64,000 nucleotides of DNA from Flavihumibacter stibioxidans (GTDB lineage: Bacteria; Bacteroidota; Bacteroidia; Chitinophagales; Chitinophagaceae), in contig NZ_MBUA01000001.1 in NCBI RefSeq assembly GCF_014332695.1, positions 124,001 to 188,000 on the forward strand, read 5' to 3'. Under the pieces are notes generated by a model that did not search any database, was not told the DNA's origin, and worked only from the letters and a program-made list of their open reading frames with translations. The translations under genes were made by a program, and so were the position numbers. Numbering within the stretch: the first letter of the stretch is position 1; the number at the start of each line of letters is the position of its first letter. This document shows positions 54,159 through 63,511 of this stretch, piece by piece.

Positions 54159-55682
54159 TCATTTTCCATTTAACAGCCTGATATGGTATTCCTGAACCAT
54201 GGCAGGTATTTCAGGAGACAGGGTGAAATAAATTTCGATATCAGCCGCTTCTCCATTCAACAGGAACGAACCCCGGAGGTTATTTTCGGGTCTCATTTCC
54301 CCCACTCGGATTATTTTTCCGGCCTGTTTAAAAATCTCACCAGATTCTTTACGCAATGAATCGACCAGGTAATCGAGGAAAAAATTTTCAGCAAAAATGC
54401 CCTTCAGGTTTTCATCCTTCCAATCGGGCAATATTTTAACCAGGTCCTGTTGTCTTTGCTTCAGGATAGGGGAGACCGGCAATTTCCGTGGCGTTACACC
54501 AGAAATTTTAAGCAAGGTGTCAAGTGCCCTGTTATTCAGAGCTGTGGCGGGTGCATAGGTAAGATTGATAAAACTAATGATGCCGATGCCATAATCCGGC
54601 AGGATGGTCCAGTTGCTGCCAAAGCCGGGAAGGCCACCACTATGGCCAACCGAAACACGTCCGGTACAATCTTTTGTCCACCGAAGACCATACCCATATG
54701 CCGACACCAGTGGACAGGAACGGCCATCGGGATATTTGTAATTCGTATTCAGGTTATTGAAATTCCAGGGCTGTTGCATTTCACGCAGGGAACTTCTTTT
54801 AAGAGGCCCCTTTTCCATACCATCCCGAGGAGGCCAGGCTTCCAGCATAAAAGCCACATATTTCGCATAGTCATCCATGGTAGTAATGATGCCACCCATG
54901 ACACCATAGGCCCCATCATGTTCCATCGGTTGCTTTATCCAGCTATTGTTCAGCCAGCGGTAACCTAATGCCAGCCTTGATTCCGGCACATCCGTATATT
55001 CCCAGTAAGTATGATTCATGCCCAGTGGCTGCCAGATATTTTTCCGGATATATTCCTGGTAAGTGGCGCCGCTAACTTTTTTGATGATATAACCCAGCAT
55101 GGCAAAGCCCATATTACTGTACTCATAAGCAGTCCCGGGAACAGTTGAAAAGGAAATTCCCTTTTTGAACATAGACAACATCTGTTCGTCGCTTATGCCC
55201 AGCTGGCGGTCGCCCCAGGGATTGTCCTCCGGGAATCCTGCAGCATGCGTCAGTAATTGCCTGATGGTTATGGGAGGAGCATCCGTTGTAAGGTATTGCT
55301 GTGATTTTAGTTCAGGAATATAGAGATAGGCGGGATCATCGAGTTTTAGTCTGCCCTGGTCCCTCAATTGAAGAATGGCCACGCTGGCGAAACTCTTCGA
55401 CATAGACGCAATGCGAAAGGCCGACTGGCCATTGGCGGGATATTTTTTCTCCAGGTTGGACATCCCGATACTGCCAGTATAAACAAGTTTTCCATCTGCA
55501 ACAATGCCGAAAACTGCACCAGGAAAATGATGCTGCCGGGCATAATCTCCGAAAATTTTTTCTACCGCAGGAAAGCCTGCTGCCAGTTGTTTGCCAGGTT
55601 CAACCTGTTGCCCATAGGCTGCAGTAAAATTCCCTGAAAAGAAAAACCCTGTCAGCATCAAAAAGGAAAATGATTTTATCAT
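54159..55682 (-). CDS. Serine hydrolase of the beta-lactamase/penicillin-binding family
   Basis: The protein has 507 residues. After a signal peptide the class C/esterase VIII-type motifs are complete: SxxK in ASMSKSFAS (near residue 95), YxN in YEYSNMGFAML (near residue 182) and HxG in VGHSGGLPGF (near residue 345). An additional C-terminal domain of about 110 residues follows. It probably cleaves D-Ala peptides, beta-lactams or esters in the periplasm; the substrate is undefined. Confidence 0.9.
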   Translation of the reverse strand: MIKSFSFLMLTGFFFSGNFTAAYGQQVEPGKQLAAGFPAVEKIFGDYARQHHFPGAVFGIVADGKLVYTGSIGMSNLEKKYPANGQSAFRIASMSKSFASVAILQLRDQGRLKLDDPAYLYIPELKSQQYLTTDAPPITIRQLLTHAAGFPEDNPWGDRQLGISDEQMLSMFKKGISFSTVPGTAYEYSNMGFAMLGYIIKKVSGATYQEYIRKNIWQPLGMNHTYWEYTDVPESRLALGYRWLNNSWIKQPMEHDGAYGVMGGIITTMDDYAKYVAFMLEAWPPRDGMEKGPLKRSSLREMQQPWNFNNLNTNYKYPDGRSCPLVSAYGYGLRWTKDCTGRVSVGHSGGLPGFGSNWTILPDYGIGIISFINLTYAPATALNNRALDTLLKISGVTPRKLPVSPILKQRQQDLVKILPDWKDENLKGIFAENFFLDYLVDSLRKESGEIFKQAGKIIRVGEMRPENNLRGSFLLNGEAADIEIYFTLSPEIPAMVQEYHIRLLNGK

Positions 55683-55726
55683 GGCTTGTATATTCGGTTA
55701 CCTGCAGGCAATATACGCATCCATAT

Positions 55727-57052
55727 CTAACCATTCCTGCTCATTTTCAGGAACCGCATGATCAGGAAGAAAGATGCGAAACTAAGACCGGCTATCAGCC
55801 CGATCCACATGCCCTGGGCACCCATTTCGAAATGAAAACCAAGCAGGTATCCAAGTGGAATTCCGATCACCCAGTAGGCAATACCTATCAGGATGGTTGG
55901 TCTTTTGACATCCTTGATTCCCCTCAGAAGGCCGGCGCCGATGGCCTGGGTGCTATCCGAGATCTGGAAGATGGCGGCAAAAAGCAGCAGTACAGATGCA
56001 AGGGCGATAACATTCCCGTTCTTATTAAAGAGTTTAGGCAGCTGGTCGCGGAAGAGTACAAACACGATGGCACAGAAACTACCATAAACCAGTGCTGTCA
56101 CCAAAGTGCTTTTACCGATCACCGAAATGAGGCGCCAGTTCTTACGGCCAAAGGCATTGCTCACCCGGATGGAACCGGCCTGCGCCAGTCCCATTGAAAC
56201 CATAAAGGTAAAAGATGCGCAACTCAGTGCAATCTGGTGGCTCGCCTGGGGAATGGCGCCGAAGGTTCCTATGATGATCCCGGAGACAGCAAACGCACCG
56301 GCTTCCATACCAATCTGAAGACTGCTCGGGATTCCGATATAAAGCAGTTCCTTCATTGTTCCCCAGCGCAATTTCCATTGATTGGTACTAACGGCCATGT
56401 ATCTGCGAAAAGTTCGGTGCTTCAGGATGATAACCCCCAATACCAAAAACATCAGGGTACGGGTGATCAGGGTGGACCAACCTGCGCCCAGCAGTTCAAG
56501 TCTCGGGAAACCCCAGTTACCATAGATCAGCAGCCAGTTGAGCAGTATGTTCAGGGGCATACCTGCCAGTGAGAGCAGCATGGCTGTCCGGGTGAATTCA
56601 AGTCCGTCGGTAAATTGTTTCAGGGTCATAAAAAGCAGCATGGGCACAATAGACAAACCCATCAGCCTCATAAAAGGAAGGGCCAGTTCCACCACCTCCG
56701 GGTCCTGTCCCATATGCCGCAGCAAAGGGCTTCCAAGCAGCAGTACCGAACCAATTATCACTGCAGTGATTGCACATAAAACAAAACCATTGTAGAAATA
56801 GTGTGAAACCATCTGCCCATCGCGGCGGCCATGTGCCATGGACACCATCTGTGACATGGAAATGGTCATCCCGATCCCGATCACAAAAGGAATACCCATG
56901 GCATTGATCACCAGCGCTGCGGCGGCCAGTTGTTTGTAGCTGATGGCGCCCACCATGGCGGTATCAATGATGTGCAGGGCCATCTGCGCCAGTTCACCGA
57001 TAATGATGGGCAGCGCCAATTGTATGGTTTGCTTCGCTTCTGATCTGAACAT
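55727..57052 (-). CDS. MATE-family efflux transporter
   Basis: The start is set at the ATG at 57052 (MFRSEAKQTIQLALPIIIGE), as the 26 residues preceding it in a longer frame are unlike the family. About 441 residues and twelve helices. Family segments include ELAQMALHIIDTAMVG, FRLMGLSIVP-like FMRLMGLSIVPML and WLLIYGNWGFPRLELLGAGW. It is a Na+- or H+-coupled exporter of cationic compounds, of the NorM type. It lies 44 nt from the serine hydrolase, divergently oriented from the T9SS gene. Confidence 0.92.
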   Translation of the reverse strand: MFRSEAKQTIQLALPIIIGELAQMALHIIDTAMVGAISYKQLAAAALVINAMGIPFVIGIGMTISMSQMVSMAHGRRDGQMVSHYFYNGFVLCAITAVIIGSVLLLGSPLLRHMGQDPEVVELALPFMRLMGLSIVPMLLFMTLKQFTDGLEFTRTAMLLSLAGMPLNILLNWLLIYGNWGFPRLELLGAGWSTLITRTLMFLVLGVIILKHRTFRRYMAVSTNQWKLRWGTMKELLYIGIPSSLQIGMEAGAFAVSGIIIGTFGAIPQASHQIALSCASFTFMVSMGLAQAGSIRVSNAFGRKNWRLISVIGKSTLVTALVYGSFCAIVFVLFRDQLPKLFNKNGNVIALASVLLLFAAIFQISDSTQAIGAGLLRGIKDVKRPTILIGIAYWVIGIPLGYLLGFHFEMGAQGMWIGLIAGLSFASFFLIMRFLKMSRNG

Positions 57053-57197
57053 TGGTATTTTCCCTATTAAAATAAGGGGACAAATGTACAGAACATGGCT
57101 GGCTAAGAAGCGTACAATTCCGCTTGACATTCAATTGGGGGGATTGTAGCTTTGTTGTGGACCAGAGCAGTATTATTAGAATTTTAAAATCAAGCCT

Positions 57198-58448
57198 ATG
57201 AAAGCAAAATCTACACTGCTTCTATTTGTTGTTTTTATCCAGTCGATCCTTTCCGGGGTTTTATCGCCCGTGCAGGCCCAGTGCAGCGGAGCACCTTCCT
57301 TGTCATTCCGTAATCCCGTTTTGATCGGCGGAACTGCCGCAAAAGTCGGAGCCATTTATAAGTTTGCCAATGCCGCACCTGGACTTGATGTACATGCCGA
57401 AATCCTGATTTTAAAAAACACTACCTTGTTTAATCCGGACGTACCGGGATCGGTTCAGGGTTATCATGATGCCTGGCAGCCGTATGTTACGGCAGGCCCG
57501 AGGGACACTTCTTATCTTGAATGGAAATTCAGTTTTAAGAAGGCAGGAACACTCATTGACACCATCCTTCCCTGCCTCGCGGTAACCGCCCTTGATATCG
57601 ATGGTGATAATGGCCAGCTGAAAGAATTTGTGGAAGCGGGTACCCCAGGCAGTTATTCTGTTGCACCCACCTCCAATCTTGAGGTATCCTTCAACGGTGT
57701 GAAAAGCAAGGCCATCGGGAAAGTAACCACCATTCCAAATATTGACAGTTCCCGCAGGGAAGCCATGTTCCAGATGAATTTCATGAACGTGAGCAGTATC
57801 ATTTACCGCAATGGAGCCATTTCGAAAAAAGCAGTTCCCGATACCCGGCATACCAGTATTTATTTCAAGCCTTTTTTCAATACCTATATAGTATTACCGG
57901 TCAGATGGCTTGATTTTACCGGAAGACGGTCCGGCTCGGAAGTCACATTACAATGGTCAGTTGCACACGAAGAGGGGGCCACTGATTACCATGTTCAACG
58001 CAGTACTGACCAGTTTAACTGGACAACCATCAAAACAATTAAAAGCAATGGGGTATCAGCTCCAGAAAAAAAATATACCGTTGCCGACCCACATGCGGAT
58101 AAGCAGAAAGTCTTTTACAGGATCAGGCAAATCTCCTATAACCAGCAGGAAGCTTATTCAAAAACCATCCGGCTGGATGGACTTAATAGCCAGGGTATAT
58201 CCGTACAAAAATTTGTACAGTCCGGGAACCGGTTACAATTGTTCATTAATACCGATCAATCACAAAATCTACAGGCAAGAATTTATAATATGAACGGGCA
58301 ACAGGTTACAGCCCGCAATTTTCACGTGGTAACGGGAAGGAATACCTGCCAGTTACAGACATCCCAGCGGCAAACGGGGGTCCTGATGGTTGTTTTATCC
58401 AATGAACAGGGCAGGGCCGTTTACACGGACAAGTTTATGGTGCAATAA
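57198..58448 (+). CDS. Secreted protein with a type IX secretion C-terminal domain
   Basis: The protein has 416 residues. A signal peptide (MKAKSTLLLFVVFIQSILSG, then VLSPVQAQ) is followed by a beta-rich N-terminal domain of about 220 residues and a fibronectin-like region (LQWSVAHEEGATDYHVQRST). The last 80 residues have the sorting-domain pattern, with LQARIYNMNGQQV and a final strand YTDKFMVQ. It is probably exported by the type IX system and attached to the cell surface. Ligand unknown. Confidence 0.8.
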   Translation: MKAKSTLLLFVVFIQSILSGVLSPVQAQCSGAPSLSFRNPVLIGGTAAKVGAIYKFANAAPGLDVHAEILILKNTTLFNPDVPGSVQGYHDAWQPYVTAGPRDTSYLEWKFSFKKAGTLIDTILPCLAVTALDIDGDNGQLKEFVEAGTPGSYSVAPTSNLEVSFNGVKSKAIGKVTTIPNIDSSRREAMFQMNFMNVSSIIYRNGAISKKAVPDTRHTSIYFKPFFNTYIVLPVRWLDFTGRRSGSEVTLQWSVAHEEGATDYHVQRSTDQFNWTTIKTIKSNGVSAPEKKYTVADPHADKQKVFYRIRQISYNQQEAYSKTIRLDGLNSQGISVQKFVQSGNRLQLFINTDQSQNLQARIYNMNGQQVTARNFHVVTGRNTCQLQTSQRQTGVLMVVLSNEQGRAVYTDKFMVQ

Positions 58449-58484
58449 AACGCGGAGGTGCTGGCAGCAGAACCGCTAATGCAA

Positions 58485-58492
58485 TACCTTTG
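58485..58492 (+). promoter_or_regulatory. Possible -7 box of the DEAD-box helicase gene
   Basis: TACCTTTG fits TAnnTTTG, 36 nt before the ATG at 58529. No good -33 TTTG is seen. Confidence 0.4.
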
Positions 58493-58528
58493 CGGAACAT
58501 TCCCGCTTAAAGGAATGGTTTCCAGTGC

Positions 58529-59770
58529 ATGAAGTTTGAACAGTACCATATTTCTCCGGATATCAAGGAAAGCCTCGCTGAACTGGGCTTCAAACGACCA
58601 ACCGATATACAGTTCAAAGCCATTCCATCCATCCTGAAAGGGGAGGATGTTCTGGCTATAGCCCAGACAGGCACTGGTAAAACGGCTGCTTTTGCCATAC
58701 CTGTGCTGCATCTCCTCCAGCAGGAGCAGCGCAGGAGGCATAAACCCAAACACCTTCTACAGTGCCTGGTAATGGTACCGACCCGGGAACTGGCCATACA
58801 GATTTCAAAGGTGTTCAGCGAAATCGGGCAGTTCACGGAATTATCAGTATTGGGACTTTTTGGCGGTGTGGAACAGGATACCCAGATCAAAACCCTGAAG
58901 AAGGGAGTTGATATCCTTGTCGCCACCCCCGGCAGGATGTTTGACCTGATCAACCAGCAGTACCTGGATCTCGGTCATGTGCAAATCCTGGTCCTCGATG
59001 AAGCCGATCATATGCTGGACCTTGGTTTCAACAGGGATATCGCAGACATAAAAAGGAAACTGCCACGGCATCACCAGACCCTGTTCTTTTCGGCAACCAT
59101 TGATGAAAAAATAAAGGACCTGGCCTATGCCATGGTACGCAATCCCATCCGGATCCAGGTTTCGCCGCAGGACCCCGTTTCCAAAAATGTGAGCCATTCC
59201 GTTGCATTTGTGGAAATGGACGATAAAAGGTTTTTCCTGGAAAGGCTGGTAAAGGAATTGCCCGGAAAAAAAATCCTGGTTTTCGCAAGAACCAAACTCA
59301 GGGTGGAAAGAATTCAGGCTGCCATGAAAAGGGTTGGTATTGAAAGCCTTGCCATGCATGGCGGCAAGGAACAGCAGGATCGCCTCACCGTGATGGAACA
59401 ATTCAAATCAGGCGATATCAATATGCTCATTACCACTGACGTAAATGCCAGGGGGATCGATATTCCGGATGTTGACTATGTTGTGAACTACGATCTTCCG
59501 GATGTACCTGAAAATTACGTACACAGGGTTGGTCGAACTGGCCGGGGCGTAAAAAAAGGGGAAGCCGTTTCCTTCTGCAGTGAGGAAGAAAAACCACTGC
59601 TGGAGGCCATTCACCAGTATATCGGAAAAGATATCAGGGAGATGACCATCAACAAGGATGCCTACCGCGAAACAATAGGGTTTTCAGAACAAATCCCTCA
59701 CGATAACTGGCGCAAACTGATTGAAGAGAACCAGAAAGAACAGGAGAAAAAAAGAAAAAAGAAGAAATAG
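58529..59770 (+). CDS. DEAD-box RNA helicase (RhlE-like)
   Basis: The protein has 413 residues. All motifs are present: Q-motif region LGFKRPTDIQFKAIP, I AQTGTGKTAAF, Ia PTRELA, II DEAD (LVLDEADHMLDLGF), III SAT, V ARGIDIP and VI HRVGRTGRG. The C-terminus ends in a Lys/Arg-rich tail, EKKRKKKK, typical of RNA-binding extensions. It unwinds short RNA duplexes, probably in ribosome assembly or mRNA turnover. Confidence 0.93.
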   Translation: MKFEQYHISPDIKESLAELGFKRPTDIQFKAIPSILKGEDVLAIAQTGTGKTAAFAIPVLHLLQQEQRRRHKPKHLLQCLVMVPTRELAIQISKVFSEIGQFTELSVLGLFGGVEQDTQIKTLKKGVDILVATPGRMFDLINQQYLDLGHVQILVLDEADHMLDLGFNRDIADIKRKLPRHHQTLFFSATIDEKIKDLAYAMVRNPIRIQVSPQDPVSKNVSHSVAFVEMDDKRFFLERLVKELPGKKILVFARTKLRVERIQAAMKRVGIESLAMHGGKEQQDRLTVMEQFKSGDINMLITTDVNARGIDIPDVDYVVNYDLPDVPENYVHRVGRTGRGVKKGEAVSFCSEEEKPLLEAIHQYIGKDIREMTINKDAYRETIGFSEQIPHDNWRKLIEENQKEQEKKRKKKK

Positions 59771-59785
59771 TTTTTTTCTGCAGTA

Positions 59786-60493
59786 TCAATCAAACAGCCT
59801 GGAAAAATGGTTTTCAAGATGGTTGCGCATGGCATTGCGGAACATTTCGGGTGAACCGTTTTCAATAATTTCCACCAATCCCCTGTGCGAGACAAAACGT
59901 TTGTTGTTGATCTGTTTTTTCAATAAACCGCTGTGGTGCACATAATCAAAAACGGGGAGCAACATACGCTGGAATTTTCGCAGGGTTTCATTACCGGTTA
60001 TTTCATACAGCTTGCCGTGAAAAGCAATTTCATGCTCAATATTAAACAGGTAGTCCTGTGTTGCGTCCGGTTCTTTTCCCACGATTTTTTTTAACTCAGC
60101 CAGGTCCTCCGGTGTAATGCGTTGAAAAATAAAATCAGCCATCCCGATTTCGAGGATCAACCGCAATTCAAACATGTCCCTCAGCGTATCCTGATCCAGG
60201 ACATGCGGGCTCATGCTTTTTCCGATGATACCGAATATGTCGGGGCTGGTGATAACAGCGCCTTTTTTCTTTTTGGATTCTATCAATCCCATTACCCTCA
60301 GGCGTAAAAGGGCTTCACGAATAACCGTTCGGCTTACTCCAAGGCTTTCTGCCAGTTCAATTTCTTTCGGGATGGAATCACCCACTTTCAACTTCCGGTC
60401 TTTGAGCAGCTGGACAAGTTTGGCTTCCACTTTATCTACCAGTGAGCTGGTATCAACAGATTTGAAATCTTCAATTAATGCACTGAAAGCCAT
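59786..60493 (-). CDS. FadR/GntR-family regulator with FCD domain
   Basis: The protein has 235 residues. The N-terminal winged helix (about 15-85) has ELAESLGVSRTVIREALLRL and the wing GLIESKKKKGAVI. The C-terminal FCD domain has the metal-ligand positions in FELRLILEIGMADF, NIEHEIAFHGKLYEITG and MRNHLENHFSRLF. It is likely to respond to an organic acid or sugar acid. The divergent neighbour is the EamA transporter, a candidate target. Confidence 0.9.
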   Translation of the reverse strand: MAFSALIEDFKSVDTSSLVDKVEAKLVQLLKDRKLKVGDSIPKEIELAESLGVSRTVIREALLRLRVMGLIESKKKKGAVITSPDIFGIIGKSMSPHVLDQDTLRDMFELRLILEIGMADFIFQRITPEDLAELKKIVGKEPDATQDYLFNIEHEIAFHGKLYEITGNETLRKFQRMLLPVFDYVHHSGLLKKQINNKRFVSHRGLVEIIENGSPEMFRNAMRNHLENHFSRLFD

Positions 60494-60575
60494 CTGGTAA
60501 AAAGGTAATTTTATTAAATAAACAGAACCGGTATTCCCGCCGGAACCTCAAGTCTTACATAATACGAATATACAA

Positions 60576-61487
60576 TTGATGAACGGAAGATTTGTTATCA
60601 CGGGGTTATTATTTGCCTTTTTATGGGCGTCAGCTGCAACAGCCACAAAGATCGGGCTTCAGTCGGCACAGCCATTTACCCTTGCTTTGGTGCGATTTAT
60701 GATCGCGGGTGGCTTGATGATATTCATTTCAAATATCATTCTTCAGAATCGACTTCCCCGTAAACAGGAATGGAAAGGCATTGCCATATATGGACTGCTT
60801 AATGTAACCATTTATCTCGGTCTTTACGTGCTGGCCATGCAATCCACTTCGGCAGGCATCGCCAGTCTGGCCATTGCCATCAATCCTGTACTGATCAGCC
60901 TCATGGCGTCCGTACTATTTAAATACAGGTTCACCCCAGTTTCAGTTATCAGCCTTTTACTTTGTTCTGCCGGTGTGCTCATTGCTGCCTGGCCTTTACT
61001 GAAAAACAGTTATGCCACACCGTTAGGATTAACCATTCTGCTGATTAGCATGGTTGCCTATTCTGGTGGTGCGATTTATTATACCAGGCAACACTGGCAT
61101 GAACTGGATGTGTTGACCATAAACGGGTGGCAGACAATGTTGGGCGGATTGTTCCTTTTGCCCGTGGCCTGGTGGTTCTACCAGCCTGAGAAAAACCTGT
61201 TCGACCCAAGATTCTGGGGAGGAACGCTCTGGCTGGCAATACCCGTTTCCATAGGCGCTGTCCAGGCATGGATGGTTCTTCTGAAGCAAAACCCGGTTGC
61301 TGCCGCCTATTGGCTCTATCTCTGTCCAGTATTTGGATTTATCATTGCATCAATGGTATTGCATGAACCAGTCGGTTTGTACACAGTGGTTGGTGTAACA
61401 CTTGTGATCAGCGGGCTCTACCTCGTACAGCGGCTGGCATCAGCCAAACCGGAAAAGCAGGATCAGGTTAAGGACATAAATGGCTAA
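60576..61487 (+). CDS. EamA-family (DMT) permease
   Basis: The protein has 303 residues and about ten helices in two EamA halves (GLLFAFLWASAATATKIGLQ at the start, and LLISMVAYSGGAIYYTRQHW in the second half). The start may be 60576 or the next ATG at 60579. The family exports amino acids or other metabolites. It is divergent from the FCD regulator (82 nt) and its last 48 nt overlap the convergent antiporter gene. Confidence 0.87.
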   Translation: MMNGRFVITGLLFAFLWASAATATKIGLQSAQPFTLALVRFMIAGGLMIFISNIILQNRLPRKQEWKGIAIYGLLNVTIYLGLYVLAMQSTSAGIASLAIAINPVLISLMASVLFKYRFTPVSVISLLLCSAGVLIAAWPLLKNSYATPLGLTILLISMVAYSGGAIYYTRQHWHELDVLTINGWQTMLGGLFLLPVAWWFYQPEKNLFDPRFWGGTLWLAIPVSIGAVQAWMVLLKQNPVAAAYWLYLCPVFGFIIASMVLHEPVGLYTVVGVTLVISGLYLVQRLASAKPEKQDQVKDING

Positions 61488-62447
61488 GATAAGCGCTGCA
61501 TCCCATGCCAGTATAAACCGCTTGGCCCTGGTTTTCATATTCAGACCGATGATGATCACTGATGCCATAATAATGGTTGACAATACTGATACCAGGTTGA
61601 TTTCCGCCGCGTCTTTCAACAATAGTCCCTTTGTATAAAAAACATCATCGATGGCCAGGATCAGAATATTGAAGAGATTACTTCCCAACAGGTTGCCAAT
61701 GGCAAGGTCAATGGCTCCCATTCTTACACTGGATATAGAAACAGCCAATTCCGGTAAGGATGTTGAGGTAGCCAGGAATAAGGTTCCCACAACTGATTTT
61801 GTCATTCCGGTCTGTTCTGCGATTTGCTCCCCAAAATAGGGGAGGGCCAGTGCCGTTACGACAATGATGATGGCATAAAAAACATATGCTTTTATCGCTT
61901 TTGCTAAATTGACCTGGTATTGGTTTTGAACTTTTTCAACAGCAAATCCCTCACCGCTTTTTTGTTGCTCAAACAAATATATCAGCCGCATGGAGAAAAA
62001 ATAGATGATGCCGAACAATACGCTGGACAAGCCTATCCATGGCGAAAAAGTGAATTCCCAGGGAAGAAATAATCCAAACCCTACAAGAGTGAGTAATATG
62101 ACTCCAAGCACAGCTGATAATACATGGGAGGAAGATGCAAGGCTGAAAATCGGTTTCCGGTCTGGAACAAACAAATCCATGGCAGCCAGTATAAACAGGT
62201 TGAAAGCACAACTGCCAAGAACATCACCAACTGCAAGGTCTGCAGATTCAACGATCGCCGCAGAACTGATTCCCACCATCAATTCCGGAAGTGAAGTAAC
62301 CGATGCCATCAGAACCAAGCCGACCCAGGCCTTGCCCCATCCTGACAGATCAGCAATAATATCCCCGTAAAGGGACAGTTTCTTTCCCGCGAAAAAAATG
62401 ATCAGGGCACAAATTGCATAACCAGCAAAAGGTATCAGCACCTGCAT
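61440..62447 (-). CDS. Na+/Ca2+ antiporter (CaCA family, YrbG-like)
   Basis: The protein has 335 residues. Both alpha-repeats of the exchanger are visible: VLMASVTSLPELMVG and GDVLGSCAFNLFIL in the first half, LATSTSLPELAVS and GNLLGSNLFNILILAIDD in the second. Two groups of helices are joined by a cytoplasmic loop. Its start overlaps the stop of the peptidase-like gene by one base (TAATG), so it is the last gene of a three-gene operon. Confidence 0.92.
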   Translation of the reverse strand: MQVLIPFAGYAICALIIFFAGKKLSLYGDIIADLSGWGKAWVGLVLMASVTSLPELMVGISSAAIVESADLAVGDVLGSCAFNLFILAAMDLFVPDRKPIFSLASSSHVLSAVLGVILLTLVGFGLFLPWEFTFSPWIGLSSVLFGIIYFFSMRLIYLFEQQKSGEGFAVEKVQNQYQVNLAKAIKAYVFYAIIIVVTALALPYFGEQIAEQTGMTKSVVGTLFLATSTSLPELAVSISSVRMGAIDLAIGNLLGSNLFNILILAIDDVFYTKGLLLKDAAEINLVSVLSTIIMASVIIIGLNMKTRAKRFILAWDAALILAIYVLNLILLFRFG

Positions 62448-63508
62448 TAAAGCGATGGTTTTGCATTTCCGGCATCAACCCCTTTCAGGAATTTGATCAG
62501 TCCATTTACATAGGTTTCCTGGTCATCATACATACTCATATGGCTGCCATTGGGGCAATACAGGTTAGTTCCGTTTTGCACCTGGCTTGCCATCCATTTC
62601 ATATGCTCAGGGTCCATGGTATCATGTTCTGCACCAATGGTCAGGGTGGGTACCAACAACTTCGGCAGGTCCGCCTTGCGGTCCCATTTTTCAAGCTTGC
62701 CGGAAATGCCAAATTCGCTGGGGCCCTGCATGGTAACGTAGAGCGACTGGTTTATTTTTCCAAGAGATCTTGTCATCGGCTCCGGCCATTGGTCAAGAGG
62801 TAAGCGGCATATGTGTTTGGCATAGAAATTTGGCATCAGCAACTCCATGTATTTGGGATTGGAAAAATCCTTTTTCGCCTCGATCTGGCGGATGGTGTCC
62901 AGCACTTTAGGATCCATTTGTTTAGCCAGCACTTCCGCCGCGTAGCGACCATAATCCGGACAGCTCGACATCATATTGGAAATGATGAGTCCTTTCATAT
63001 TGTCCTGGTATTTCAAGGCATATTCCGTTGCCAGGATTCCCCCCCATGAATGTCCAAGCAGGAAAAAATTATTCCTGTTCAGACCAAGTGCACTCCGCAC
63101 CTGTTCCACTTCCTCCACATAACGGGGAAGGTCCCACATAGCCGTATCATTTGGATTATCGGAAAGGCCACAACCCAGCTGATCATAATAAATAAATTCA
63201 ATGCCTTCGGCAGGAAGAAAGCTCTCAAAACATTCAAAGTATTCATGTGTTGCGCCGGGTCCGCCATTTAGCAGCAACAGTTTGATTCGTGGGTTATTGC
63301 CGAACCTTTTTGTCCAGACCTTAAACGCTCCCCGGGGTGTCTGGACTGTTAGCATTTTTATTCCGCCGGTCTTAACACCGGATTCATTGTCTGTAAAATA
63401 GGTATCTCCGGATGCTGCTGGAACCTTATTTTCAGACTGGTTGCTGCAGGCGGAAAAAACGACAAAGATCCCAAGAACTATAAGTCCATAGCTGAATAAC
63501 CTCTTCAT
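62447..63508 (-). CDS. Proline iminopeptidase-like lipoprotein
   Basis: The protein has 353 residues. The lipoprotein signal ends in VVFSACSNQ, with Cys at residue 21. The S33 features are LLLNGGPGATHEYFE in place of the usual HGGPG, the YYDQLGCGLSD segment, nucleophile GHSWGG, Asp in GAEHDTMDP and His in NGSHMSMYDD. It probably releases N-terminal residues from small peptides at the cell envelope. It is coupled to the antiporter and 3 nt from nnrD. Confidence 0.9.
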   Translation of the reverse strand: MKRLFSYGLIVLGIFVVFSACSNQSENKVPAASGDTYFTDNESGVKTGGIKMLTVQTPRGAFKVWTKRFGNNPRIKLLLLNGGPGATHEYFECFESFLPAEGIEFIYYDQLGCGLSDNPNDTAMWDLPRYVEEVEQVRSALGLNRNNFFLLGHSWGGILATEYALKYQDNMKGLIISNMMSSCPDYGRYAAEVLAKQMDPKVLDTIRQIEAKKDFSNPKYMELLMPNFYAKHICRLPLDQWPEPMTRSLGKINQSLYVTMQGPSEFGISGKLEKWDRKADLPKLLVPTLTIGAEHDTMDPEHMKWMASQVQNGTNLYCPNGSHMSMYDDQETYVNGLIKFLKGVDAGNAKPSL

Positions 63509-63511
63509 ATC